Of a stretch of DNA of 64,000 bases, positions 33,856 through 42,146 are shown one piece after another (positions within the stretch are counted from its first letter, which is position 1; each line of letters begins with the position of its first letter). A model generated the notes under the pieces. The model was not told the origin of the DNA. It was given only the letters and a program-made list of their open reading frames with translations, and ran no database searches. The stretch is from Flavobacterium frigidimaris (GTDB lineage: Bacteria; Bacteroidota; Bacteroidia; Flavobacteriales; Flavobacteriaceae): contig FQWG01000019.1 in NCBI GenBank assembly GCA_900129595.1, positions 1 through 64,000 of the forward strand. Direction: 5' to 3'. The translations under genes were made by a program, and so were the position numbers.

Positions 33856-34194
33856 TTATCGAATGATGAGCTTTCTGGTTGCAGAAGCATTCTGTTCGCT
33901 TATTTTGATGATATAAACACCGGGAACAAGATCTGATACATTTAGTTCTCTTGAACTTAAATGTGTCTGAAGTACTTTTTTGCCCAGAACATCAAAAATT
34001 ATTATTTCTTTTTCTAAATCATTTTTAGATGAGATGTATACTTTTCCGCTCGTCACCGGGTTAGGGTACAAGCTTAAACCCTCAATGGTAGTTGCATCTT
34101 GAGGTTTTGCTGATTGCTTACTATCTTGCGCCGAGACACTGATAGTAAAGAAAAAAGCCAGTAAGAATGTAATATAAAAGTAGTTTTTTGCCAT
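33856..34194 (-). CDS. Minimal secreted protein: signal peptide plus T9SS type A sorting domain
   Basis: A 112-residue protein with a signal peptide (about 1-22, ending SVSAQ), a polar linker of about 20 residues, and a complete type IX secretion type A C-terminal domain: LSLYPNPVTSGKVYI, IIIFDVLGKKVL, LVPGVYIIKIS and RKLIIR. There is practically no passenger domain, so the protein is a sorting domain alone. It lies downstream of the beta-helix lipoprotein and TonB receptor genes, but two hairpins separate it from them. The ATG at 34194 begins the signal peptide. Confidence 0.88.
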   Translation of the reverse strand: MAKNYFYITFLLAFFFTISVSAQDSKQSAKPQDATTIEGLSLYPNPVTSGKVYISSKNDLEKEIIIFDVLGKKVLQTHLSSRELNVSDLVPGVYIIKISEQNASATRKLIIR

Positions 34195-34251
34195 CGCAGT
34201 ATTTTGATTACAGTAAATATACAAAAAAAATTACAAAAATTACGCCAAAAG

Positions 34252-34280
34252 AAAACATCCTAAAAATTTAGGATGTTTTT
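34252..34280. terminator. Hairpin upstream of the sorting-domain gene
   Basis: AAAACATCCTA faces TAGGATGTTTTT. It is a compact bidirectional terminator-like hairpin between the two minus-strand genes. Confidence 0.75.
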
Positions 34281-34353
34281 AACAATTTGTTCCCTAAGCC
34301 ATTAGAAACGATAAAAGCAATTGTTTAAAATGATCTGCAAAATAGGGATAAAA

Positions 34354-34382
34354 AAAACACTCTAAAAAATTAGAGTGTTTTT
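34354..34382. terminator. Terminator of the beta-helix lipoprotein gene
   Basis: AAAACACTCTA (34354-34364) pairs with TAGAGTGTTTT (34371-34381). It follows the lipoprotein stop at 34404 on the minus strand. Confidence 0.85.
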
Positions 34383-34403
34383 GAATATTGTGTGTTTTAA
34401 GTA

Positions 34404-35597
34404 TTATAGACCTTTTGTCCATCCAGCAGCCCAAGTTGGAACTCCTGATCCGTTTCCTGCTCCGTTTGCAGTTGTAGATTCTGTGAAAACTTTAGTAACA
34501 TCAACAGTTACTCCAGCAGTACTTGAACCTTTTGATTTAGCAGCTACGTCTTCAAATTTAACGTTAGTAGCTAATAAGTCAACTCCAACATATGAAACAG
34601 TTTCGTCATGTTGAACATCAAAACCAGTTTTCCAGCCTTTTAATACAACGTTGTCAAATTTACCTTTTGTTCCAACTCTCAATTTGAAAGCTTGAGATTC
34701 TGCACTTGTGTCAGCTGATCCAAAACCAACTAAAGTAAGGTTTTTGATTGTAGGGAAAGAAATTGGACTAGCTAAGTGGTTGTTAGAATTGTTATCTGCT
34801 TCAACACCTCTGTTACCAGCGTTTGTTCTGATTCCGTAGAAGAACTCACCAGTTCCGTTCCATCCTTCAGTCCAGTCAAATAAATCATCACCAACGTTTG
34901 CAGCATCTTTATTAGAAACTACTAAGTGAGTTGCATTTACAGTTCCACCAAACCACTCGAATCCATCATCAGAGCTTTCGAAAATTTGAACGTAATCAAC
35001 GCTTGTTCCTTTTCCAACACCAAAGAAAGAGATTCCGTTGAATTCTTTATCAGAGTTGTAAGCGTATCCAGGATATTCAATTCTTAAATATTTGATTGAT
35101 CCAGAATTGTCATTAACATCAGTTCCACCGTATGGTAAATCAGAAACTTCAGCAGATGCAGTTGCTCCTTTGTTGATAGGTGCTTTTCCGCAGATTACTA
35201 ATCCACCCCAAGCTCCTGGCTTATGATTTACAGCTGTCATAACTACTGGATTTGCAGCTGTTCCCTGAACATCGATTTTTCCACCTTGAGAAATAGCGAT
35301 ATATCTGATAGATTCAATTTTGTTTGGATCTAATGTAGTTGCTTCAATAATAACTCCAGGTTTGATCGTAAGTTTTGCAGTACTCTTAACGACTAATTTT
35401 CCTGTTAGTTTATAAGTTCCAGATTCTAAAATAACTTCTCCATCATTAATTTCTCCTTGAAGATTGTCTCTGTTTACTACGAAAGTAGATCCCGGTACAG
35501 TAGGTGCGTCATTGTTGTTGTCGCTTGAGCAAGACGTTGTAATTGTTACAAGTGATAAAGCTGCTAAGCCGAAAATTGTTGAAAGTGTTTTTTTCAT
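34404..35597 (-). CDS. Secreted right-handed beta-helix-like lipoprotein
   Basis: A 397-residue lipoprotein (lipobox TTSCSSDN, cysteine about residue 23). The mature part repeats short beta turns such as ESGTYKLTGKLVVKSTAKL, GAWGGLVICGKAPIN and SIKYLRIEYPGYA, consistent with a parallel beta-helix. The GTSVDYVQIFESSDDGFEWFGG stretch is aspartate- and aromatic-rich and may bind ligand or metal. I do not know its function. It is the downstream partner of the TonB receptor and has its own promoter with 11-bp-spaced repeats. The ATG at 35597 is chosen because a -7 box at 35625-35632 lies inside the longer frame. Confidence 0.75.
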   Translation of the reverse strand: MKKTLSTIFGLAALSLVTITTSCSSDNNNDAPTVPGSTFVVNRDNLQGEINDGEVILESGTYKLTGKLVVKSTAKLTIKPGVIIEATTLDPNKIESIRYIAISQGGKIDVQGTAANPVVMTAVNHKPGAWGGLVICGKAPINKGATASAEVSDLPYGGTDVNDNSGSIKYLRIEYPGYAYNSDKEFNGISFFGVGKGTSVDYVQIFESSDDGFEWFGGTVNATHLVVSNKDAANVGDDLFDWTEGWNGTGEFFYGIRTNAGNRGVEADNNSNNHLASPISFPTIKNLTLVGFGSADTSAESQAFKLRVGTKGKFDNVVLKGWKTGFDVQHDETVSYVGVDLLATNVKFEDVAAKSKGSSTAGVTVDVTKVFTESTTANGAGNGSGVPTWAAGWTKGL

Positions 35598-35624
35598 TAC
35601 TTTTTTTATTAGTTTGTGTTTGTG

Positions 35625-35680
35625 CAAATATGAAAACTTAAGTCTGAATGAATGTTAAGTTGTCGTAATGGATTTGTTAT
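35625..35680 (-). promoter_or_regulatory. Promoter with Pho-box-like repeats, beta-helix lipoprotein gene
   Basis: On the minus strand ATAACAA (35674-35680), ATTACGA (35663-35669) and TTAACAT (35652-35658) repeat at exactly 11 bp. A weak fourth unit TCAGACT (35641-35647) keeps the phase. The -7 box CATATTTG is at 35625-35632. Counting the fourth unit, the distance to TTTG equals that in the receptor and porin promoters. Confidence 0.6.
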
Positions 35681-35737
35681 ATGTTTTTTAACCAAATGTT
35701 AAGAAATTAACAAGCGGGTTTGTTCTTTATGTTTTTA

Positions 35738-38488
35738 TTAGAATTGGTAATTCATACCTAATCCAAATGTTACTCCTTTTTTATAGTTAAAAACTAAAAC
35801 GTCTCCACCTGAATTTTCCTGAACCCTCTTAAATTGTGGGTTCAAAAGGTTTCTTGCTCCAAAATCAATTCCGAAGCTTTTGTTTAATTTAGTTTTTAGA
35901 ACAAGATCTAAAGTTCCCATTGCTTTGTCTACTAAATTTCCTTTTTGTTCAGATCCGATTGCATAAAGTTTATCAGAATAATGGTTGTATGCGATAGTTG
36001 CCATAATTCCGGAATCATTTTTCCAGTTTTTAGTATAAGACAGATCCGCATTTAAAATCAAATCAGAAGCTCCTGTAAAACCTGAACTGGTATCAGTAAG
36101 GTTAATGTTCATTCTGCTGTTGGTTTCTTTTTGAACTTTTTGAGAATCGATATCCTGATGTGTCTGCATTAAAGAAGCATTAAATCCAAAAGAAAGTTTA
36201 TTAGTATATTCTCCTTCAATTTCAAAAATGTTTTTTCTTGCTTCCAATTCAAGTCCGTAAGCATAACCTGAATCTCCAATGTTTACCCATGAAATATCAT
36301 TTGATGCAGAAGCAATAACAACTTCGTTTATTGGATCTAAAATGTATTTTCCAAAAGCAGTAACAGAGAATAACTCATCGCTTTTTGGGAACATTTCCCA
36401 TTTTAAGTCAAGATTGTAATTTTGTGAAGGATACAAATCAGGATTACCAATTTTAGTTTCCATTACATCTTCGTAAATAAATAAAGCACGCTCTTTAAAT
36501 TGTGGTAATGTATATGTTTTGCTAGCTGCTAAACGAAGATTTTGTTTTTCGCTTAATGCATATTTTAATGCTAAACTTGGTAAAAATTCGTTTCTGTCAA
36601 ATTCGTTTTTACCACCAGATGCATCAAGTTGTGTTCTCCAGGTAACACTTTGAGATATTTTTTCGTATCTAAAACCTAAAACACCGCTTAGTTTGTCCGT
36701 TAATTTGTATTCGATATTAGCAAATCCAGCATGAATGTCCTGATCACCGCTATAAGTTTGTGGAGTCATTCCTGCAAAAGCACCAATTGAAAATATACCG
36801 TTGTCGTAATTGGTCTGATTAAAGAAAGCATCCAGATTATTTGGAGTTACACTTGTAGCCAAACCTGCCTGACTTACATTAAAGTTGAACTGTATCGCTT
36901 CGAAATCGCGTTTTTTAAATTTACCGTTATAGCCCACAACGATTTTACCATGTGAAGTTCCACTTTCTTTATCACCTAATTTATAAGTAAAAGCAAGATT
37001 AGCGGCAGCTTCATCTTCTTTTAGGTTTTGATAATATCTCTGATTGTCAGTAGTTGTTCTTTGCGCAATTGTGTAGATATCAGTAGTTGGATTGTAGAAC
37101 ATTTTGTTTTGAGTTCTGTCCGGCATGTCCCCTTTTACAGTGTTGTATGAAACACCCCAGTCAAAATCAATTTTATCTGTTATTTTGTGGTTTCCTAAAA
37201 GTTGATTGATGAAAACAGTGTTCTGCGAGAATGTACCTCTTTGAACCAAAAGGCTGGCATCAGCATTATCAAAATCACGGTCAGTACCAAAATAAGTGTC
37301 TCTCGTTTGCTCAGATGAATTGATGAATAAAAAGTTGTAACCAATTTTGTGGTTTTTGTTTAAGCGGTAATTGGCATTAAACATCCCTGTAGAATTGGTA
37401 TTGTAAGTGTATTTTTCTTGTTGAAAAGACTTTAATGAAGCGCCCTGTGCATTTACACTTTGGCTCAGACCTTCTCTGTATTCATAACCATTGTTGAAGC
37501 TGGCAGTTGCAAAAAGGCTTAGTTTTCCTTCTTCACCAATGTTGAAAGTTTTTCCGGCTTTTACGTTAAAGTTTCCGCCAAACGGGCTTTCTTTTTTAGG
37601 GTTCAGACTGTTTTCGAAATTATATCCGGTCAACGCATTTTGAGGAACGCCGTAAGAAACAAACCCTGATTTATTTGGACCTTGCTGTAACAAAAAGTTA
37701 TCAGAATTTTGTAATGCATTTGTGTTTACTTTAGATCCCAGTGAGATTTCAAACATTCCTTTTCCGCGGTAATCTTTAGATACAATATCTACGTTTCCTC
37801 CGGCGAAATCTCCATACATTCTTGATCCGTAAGATTTGTCGATAGAAATGTATTCAACGATATCTGTTGAAAAAAGATCAAGAGCGATATTTTTTCTTTC
37901 AGGATCATTTGATGGTATTGGCAATCCGTTCATCGAAGTAGAATTATAACGGTCACCAAGTCCTCTTACAAAAACATTGTTGCTTCCTTCTTGTTTAGAA
38001 ACTCCGGAAGTTTTTGCTACAGCCGCTGCTACATCGCCAACTCCTTTTCTTGACAACTCCTGCGCACCAATAGTTTGTTTAATGTCCACTGCATTCTTTT
38101 GTTCTAAAAGTAGCGCTGTTTCTTTTTGTTTGCTTACTGCTGCTGCTTTTACAACAACATCTTTTAGAGTAAAACTTCCTGAAGAAAGTACCTGATTGAC
38201 TGTAATAGTTTCGTTTGCCTTAACAGTTACAGGTTTCTCAACAGATTCATATCCAACGAAACTAAAGATAATAATATAATTTCCCGGATTAACGCTCAAC
38301 GAATATTTTCCGTCAATGTCAGTGTTCGCGCTTGTGTTAGTCCCTTTTACTAAAACATTTGCGAAAGGCAGTACTTCATTATTGGTTTCTTTGTCGGTTA
38401 ATACACCAGAAATCGTACCTTTGTTTTGCGCGACCGAAATCGTACAAATAAATAATGTAATAAATAGAAATTTTAAATTGAATTTCAT
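35738..38488 (-). CDS. TonB-dependent outer-membrane receptor
   Basis: A 916-residue receptor. It has a signal peptide (about 1-20), a CarboxypepD_reg-like domain (about 23-110; GTISGVLTDKETNNEVLPFANV), a plug domain (about 125-240; NNVFVRGLGDRYNSTSMNGLPIPSNDPE) and a large beta barrel ending GVTFGLGMNYQF. It imports a bulky nutrient across the outer membrane using TonB energy. No SusD partner is adjacent; instead a beta-helix lipoprotein follows on the same strand. It is divergent from a PhoB-like regulator and carries Pho-box-like repeats, so a phosphorus compound is the favoured but unproven substrate. Confidence 0.92.
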   Translation of the reverse strand: MKFNLKFLFITLFICTISVAQNKGTISGVLTDKETNNEVLPFANVLVKGTNTSANTDIDGKYSLSVNPGNYIIIFSFVGYESVEKPVTVKANETITVNQVLSSGSFTLKDVVVKAAAVSKQKETALLLEQKNAVDIKQTIGAQELSRKGVGDVAAAVAKTSGVSKQEGSNNVFVRGLGDRYNSTSMNGLPIPSNDPERKNIALDLFSTDIVEYISIDKSYGSRMYGDFAGGNVDIVSKDYRGKGMFEISLGSKVNTNALQNSDNFLLQQGPNKSGFVSYGVPQNALTGYNFENSLNPKKESPFGGNFNVKAGKTFNIGEEGKLSLFATASFNNGYEYREGLSQSVNAQGASLKSFQQEKYTYNTNSTGMFNANYRLNKNHKIGYNFLFINSSEQTRDTYFGTDRDFDNADASLLVQRGTFSQNTVFINQLLGNHKITDKIDFDWGVSYNTVKGDMPDRTQNKMFYNPTTDIYTIAQRTTTDNQRYYQNLKEDEAAANLAFTYKLGDKESGTSHGKIVVGYNGKFKKRDFEAIQFNFNVSQAGLATSVTPNNLDAFFNQTNYDNGIFSIGAFAGMTPQTYSGDQDIHAGFANIEYKLTDKLSGVLGFRYEKISQSVTWRTQLDASGGKNEFDRNEFLPSLALKYALSEKQNLRLAASKTYTLPQFKERALFIYEDVMETKIGNPDLYPSQNYNLDLKWEMFPKSDELFSVTAFGKYILDPINEVVIASASNDISWVNIGDSGYAYGLELEARKNIFEIEGEYTNKLSFGFNASLMQTHQDIDSQKVQKETNSRMNINLTDTSSGFTGASDLILNADLSYTKNWKNDSGIMATIAYNHYSDKLYAIGSEQKGNLVDKAMGTLDLVLKTKLNKSFGIDFGARNLLNPQFKRVQENSGGDVLVFNYKKGVTFGLGMNYQF

Positions 38489-38517
38489 TTTTGTGTTGTG
38501 TTTGATTTATTTTTGTG

Positions 38518-38562
38518 CAAAGAAAGAAACGCTGTGTAAAGTTCATGTTAGGCACTTGTTAT
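38518..38562 (-). promoter_or_regulatory. Promoter with Pho-box-like repeats, TonB receptor gene
   Basis: On the minus strand ATAACAA (38556-38562), CTAACAT (38545-38551) and TTTACAC (38534-38540) follow each other every 11 bp. TTTG of the -7 element is at 38518-38521, 12 bp after the last repeat. The repeats occupy the -33 region. Confidence 0.65.
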
Positions 38563-38721
38563 GTTTTTGTGTCTTGTAGATTATCAAATTGTTACCAGAT
38601 TAAATTACCGTTAACCGCAATTTTTAACGGTTATTTTGTTAGTATATTTACGCTGTGAAATAAAAAACATCGAATGTATAATGAAGAAAATTTGATGTAA
38701 AAATCTCAATTTTTGCTATTT

Positions 38722-39405
38722 ATGAAAAAAACACAAACCAAGATTTTATTAGTTGACGATGAACCAGATATCTTGGAAATCGTAGGCTATAACCTTGCTC
38801 AGGAAGGCTACCAGATTGTTACAGCTTCTAACGGAAAAGAAGCTATAGCAAAGGCTCAGAAAGAATTGCCGGACTTAATTATTATGGATGTTATGATGGC
38901 CGAAATGGACGGAATGGAAGCCTGTGAACACATCAGGAAAATCCCGGAATTAAATAATGTTATCATAACATTTCTGACAGCCAGAAGCGAAGATTACTCA
39001 CAAGTTGCTGGTTTTGATGCAGGTGCAGATGATTATATTACCAAACCAATAAAACCTAAATTATTGGTAAGCAAAGTAAAGGCTTTGTTAAGAAGGTTAA
39101 AAGAACAAGAAGTTGTTAGTGATACCTTAAATGTAGGCGGAATCGAGATCAATCGCGAAGAATACAAGATCATTAAAGGCAATGTCGAAATTGCTTTACC
39201 AAGAAAAGAATTCGAATTATTTTATTTATTGGCTTCTAAACCCGGAAAAGTTTTCAAAAGAGACGAAATCCTGGATAAAGTTTGGGGTAATGAAGTCGTA
39301 GTAGGAGGAAGAACAATCGATGTTCACATCAGAAAACTACGTGAAAAAATAGGAGAAGACCTTTTTAAAACTATCAAAGGTGTTGGTTATAAATTTGAAG
39401 TTTAA
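38722..39405 (+). CDS. PhoB-like (OmpR-family) response regulator
   Basis: A 227-residue regulator with a receiver domain (about 5-122; acidic pocket LLVDDEPD, phospho-aspartate in LIIMDVMM, lysine in YITKPIKP) and an OmpR-type winged HTH (about 135-225; LPRKEFELFYLLASKPGKVF, GGRTIDVHIRKLREKIG, TIKGVGYKFEV). It is followed by its kinase gene after a hairpin-containing spacer. Flanking genes (porin O/P, TonB receptor) carry 11-bp-spaced repeats of the kind OmpR-family dimers bind. The ATG at 38722 is preferred to 38713 because it begins the receiver domain directly. Confidence 0.88.
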   Translation: MKKTQTKILLVDDEPDILEIVGYNLAQEGYQIVTASNGKEAIAKAQKELPDLIIMDVMMAEMDGMEACEHIRKIPELNNVIITFLTARSEDYSQVAGFDAGADDYITKPIKPKLLVSKVKALLRRLKEQEVVSDTLNVGGIEINREEYKIIKGNVEIALPRKEFELFYLLASKPGKVFKRDEILDKVWGNEVVVGGRTIDVHIRKLREKIGEDLFKTIKGVGYKFEV

Positions 39406-39424
39406 TATTCAGTAAAAATTTGAA

Positions 39425-39564
39425 CCATATAAGTGATATAAATTCATTTAATTTGTTGTTCGCAATTTTTAAAAAATAGTATATTTAGCACATATAAGCA
39501 TCGCGTTTGTATGTGCTAAGTTATTTATAGTCAAAGTATAAATGGACTTATATCACTTATATGG
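39425..39564. repeat. Nested palindrome between regulator and kinase genes
   Basis: Outer arms CCATATAAGTGATATA (39425-39440) and TATATCACTTATATGG (39549-39564) are perfect. An inner pair TTAGCACATA/TATGTGCTAA sits at 39485-39519. The same outer arms, with one compensated base change, occur at 58463-58534. It interrupts the two-component operon and may reduce kinase expression relative to the regulator. Confidence 0.85.
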
Positions 39565-39599
39565 TGAAAAAAATAATCTCTTAATGGTTAATGATATAA

Positions 39600-40679
39600 A
39601 TGAAAATTAATTTTAAAAAAACATACAAATTCGCTGTAAAATCGGCATTATATATCAGTCTTTTTGGGACAGGATTTGTGTTGATATTGATGAATTTATT
39701 TTATAAAAATCAATTAAAACATCAAATTGCATTTGGAATAATTTTTATTATTTCGATTTATATATTCTCCTTTTTGGTTTTGCAATATCGTGTAGAGCGT
39801 TTTATTTATCGAAGGGTAAAGAAAATCTACGATGAGGTTTCGTTACTTGAATCTACTACACTTATCAATCAGCCCATAACTACTGATATGGAAACTCTTT
39901 CACGCGAAGTGAAAAAGTTCGCTACCGATAAAAAGCTGGAAATCGAAATGCTCGAAATTCGGGAACAATATCGAAGAGAGTTTCTGGGGAATGTTTCGCA
40001 CGAATTAAAAACACCTTTGTTTACCGTTCAGGGGTATGTTTCGACTTTGCTTGATGGCGCGATGGACGATAAAACCATTCGAAAAAAATACCTTAAACGT
40101 GCCGAAAAAGGAGTGGAGCGACTTATTTATATCGTCGAAGATTTAGACATGATCACCAAATTAGAATCCGGTGATTTAGATCTTAACATTACAGATTTTA
40201 ATATTGTCGAATTAATCCAGAATGTTTTTGACTTGTTAGAAATGAAAGCTGACAAAAAGAAAATTAAACTGGCTTTTGAAAGCAAAAATGTACAATCTGT
40301 TATCGTTCGCGGCGATCAGGACAGAATTCAGCAAGTTTTGGAGAACCTGATTGTCAATTCTATCAAATACGGTAAAGATGGTGGTTTGACAGAAGTTGGT
40401 GTTGTAAATTTAACCAAGAAAAAAGTACTGATCCGTATTAGTGATAATGGCGAAGGAGTGGAGAAACAAAATATACCAAGGCTTTTTGAACGTTTTTACA
40501 GAGTCGATAAAAGCGGAACACGCTCTGAAGGCGGTTCTGGTTTAGGATTGGCAATTGTAAAACACATTATTGAAGCACATAAAGAGAAAGTATATGTAGA
40601 AAGTGAATTCGGAATTGGTTCTGAGTTTTCTTTAACGCTCGAAAAGGCCCATAAAACCGTAAAATCAGACGTTAAATAA
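39600..40679 (+). CDS. PhoR-like sensor histidine kinase
   Basis: A 359-residue membrane kinase with two transmembrane helices (about 14-34 and 42-62) and almost no periplasmic loop, as in PhoR. A coiled linker leads to HisKA (phospho-histidine in FLGNVSHELKTPLFTVQGYV) and HATPase_c with NLIVNSIKYG, ISDNGEGVE, LFERFYRVDKSG and GGSGLGLAIVKHII. The lack of a periplasmic sensor and the neighbouring porin O/P fit a phosphate-starvation kinase that senses transporter state. That is inference. It is paired with the regulator 194 bp upstream. Confidence 0.88.
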   Translation: MKINFKKTYKFAVKSALYISLFGTGFVLILMNLFYKNQLKHQIAFGIIFIISIYIFSFLVLQYRVERFIYRRVKKIYDEVSLLESTTLINQPITTDMETLSREVKKFATDKKLEIEMLEIREQYRREFLGNVSHELKTPLFTVQGYVSTLLDGAMDDKTIRKKYLKRAEKGVERLIYIVEDLDMITKLESGDLDLNITDFNIVELIQNVFDLLEMKADKKKIKLAFESKNVQSVIVRGDQDRIQQVLENLIVNSIKYGKDGGLTEVGVVNLTKKKVLIRISDNGEGVEKQNIPRLFERFYRVDKSGTRSEGGSGLGLAIVKHIIEAHKEKVYVESEFGIGSEFSLTLEKAHKTVKSDVK

Positions 40680-40773
40680 TTGCGAGCAGATTGAGGTAAA
40701 GCGGTGTGAAATATGATGTTTTAACAATTAATCAATTTACAGTAAAATCCCATAACATTAAATTCTTATTATA

Positions 40774-40818
40774 GTAACATCCTGTTAATGATTTCTTAAC
40801 ATTGATGCGGCATCTTTG
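40774..40818 (+). promoter_or_regulatory. Promoter with Pho-box-like repeats, porin gene
   Basis: GTAACAT (40774-40780), TTAATGA (40785-40791) and TTAACAT (40796-40802) repeat every 11 bp. The -7 element CATCTTTG is at 40811-40818, with TTTG 12 bp after the last repeat. A further TAACAT at 40753 is 22 bp upstream of the first, on the same phase. Confidence 0.65.
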
Positions 40819-40848
40819 CACCGTGAAATTAAGGGAATTAGAGAAAGG

Positions 40849-42144
40849 ATGATAAAAAGAAAATTAGTGGCCGTTTTATTGCTGATGAATTTCGCAGCAA
40901 TTGCTCAGGATTTGAATAAACAAGAGGTAAAAAATGAAGTAATTCGTATTTTAGATTCTATTAATAAGGCAAAACTTCCGGATACCAAGTCGGGAGTTAG
41001 CAATGAAGAACATTGGTACGACAGAATCTCGTTAAGAGGTTATGCACAAATACGATACAATGGTTTGTTCTCTACAAATGATAAAGTTTCTTGTGAGCAA
41101 TGTGATAAATCCTGGGGAACAACTTCTATTGAGCCGGATGCAAAATCAAACAACGGGCTTTTTATTCGTCGTGCGCGTTTAGTGTTTTCGGGTCAGGTAC
41201 ATCCTAATGTGTTCTTCTATTTTCAACCTGATTTTGCCAGTTCGCCAAGTACCGGAATCCAGAATTTTGTTCAGATCCGTGACTTGTATTTCGACCTTTC
41301 TTTTGACAAGAAAAAAGAATATCGCGTTCGTGTAGGACAAAGTAAAATTCCTTATGGTTTCGAAAACATGCAATCCAGTTCTATCCGATTAGCATTGGAC
41401 AGAAATGACGCGATGAATAGTGCGATATTAAACGAACGTGATTTAGGAATATTCTTTTATTGGGCTCCAGCCGAGATCAGAGAGCGTTTTGCCATGTTAG
41501 TAAAAGATGGTTATAAAGGTTCAGGAGATTATGGTGTTTTTGCCTTTGGGGTTTATAACGGTCAAATAGCCAATAAGCTGGATGGTAACAGAGATCTGAA
41601 TGTTGTGGCAAGAGCGACTTATCCCTTTGTTATTGGCAGTCAGATTATCGAACCTGGAATTCAGGCCTACACCGGAAAATGGGCTTTTACCGGCGAAATT
41701 TCGCCGGGAGTAAAAGTCAACGATCCGCAATATGTAAAAGACCAGAGAGTAGGTGCAACTTTTGTTTTGTACCCAAGACCTTTCGGAATCCAGACAGAAT
41801 ATAATATTGGTACGGGACCACGTTATAATAAAGTAACCAATACAGTCGACGAAACAGATCTGAACGGAGGTTATGTGTTACTGAATTATAAACTAGATAT
41901 AAAAAAGCAACACATCTATCCTTTTGCTAAATTTCAATATTATGACGGAGGAAAAAAGTATGAAAAAGATGCCAGAAGTTATGTTGTCAGAGATTATGAA
42001 ATTGGGATAGAGTGGCAGCCTTTTAAAGCTTTTGAACTTACAGCAGAATATGTTATAGCAGACAGAACTTTTGAAGACAGCGTGCTTCCAATCAACCGTC
42101 AACAAGGTAATTTGTTACGATTGCAGGCACAGTTTAATTTTTAA
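40849..42144 (+). CDS. Phosphate-selective porin O/P family protein
   Basis: A 431-residue outer-membrane protein with a signal peptide (about 1-18, ending FAAIAQ). A 16-strand porin barrel follows, with typical stretches ISLRGYAQIRYNGL, LFIRRARLVFSGQVHPNVFFYFQPDFA and YRVRVGQSKIPYGFEN, ending LLRLQAQFNF. Members take up phosphate or polyphosphate in Pseudomonas, and in Bacteroidota many are induced in phosphate limitation. The ATG at 40849 is used because the longer frame would start with TTG inside the -7 box. It lies downstream of the PhoB/PhoR-like pair with its own repeat-containing promoter. Confidence 0.88.
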   Translation: MIKRKLVAVLLLMNFAAIAQDLNKQEVKNEVIRILDSINKAKLPDTKSGVSNEEHWYDRISLRGYAQIRYNGLFSTNDKVSCEQCDKSWGTTSIEPDAKSNNGLFIRRARLVFSGQVHPNVFFYFQPDFASSPSTGIQNFVQIRDLYFDLSFDKKKEYRVRVGQSKIPYGFENMQSSSIRLALDRNDAMNSAILNERDLGIFFYWAPAEIRERFAMLVKDGYKGSGDYGVFAFGVYNGQIANKLDGNRDLNVVARATYPFVIGSQIIEPGIQAYTGKWAFTGEISPGVKVNDPQYVKDQRVGATFVLYPRPFGIQTEYNIGTGPRYNKVTNTVDETDLNGGYVLLNYKLDIKKQHIYPFAKFQYYDGGKKYEKDARSYVVRDYEIGIEWQPFKAFELTAEYVIADRTFEDSVLPINRQQGNLLRLQAQFNF

Positions 42145-42146
42145 AA

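Noticed and set aside
38581..38660. Pho-box-like repeats in front of the PhoB-like regulator gene itself
   Set aside because: GTTACC/TTACCG/TTAACC/TTAACGG motifs occur but without an 11-bp period; they fit a TTAACGG inverted pair rather than the direct-repeat box.
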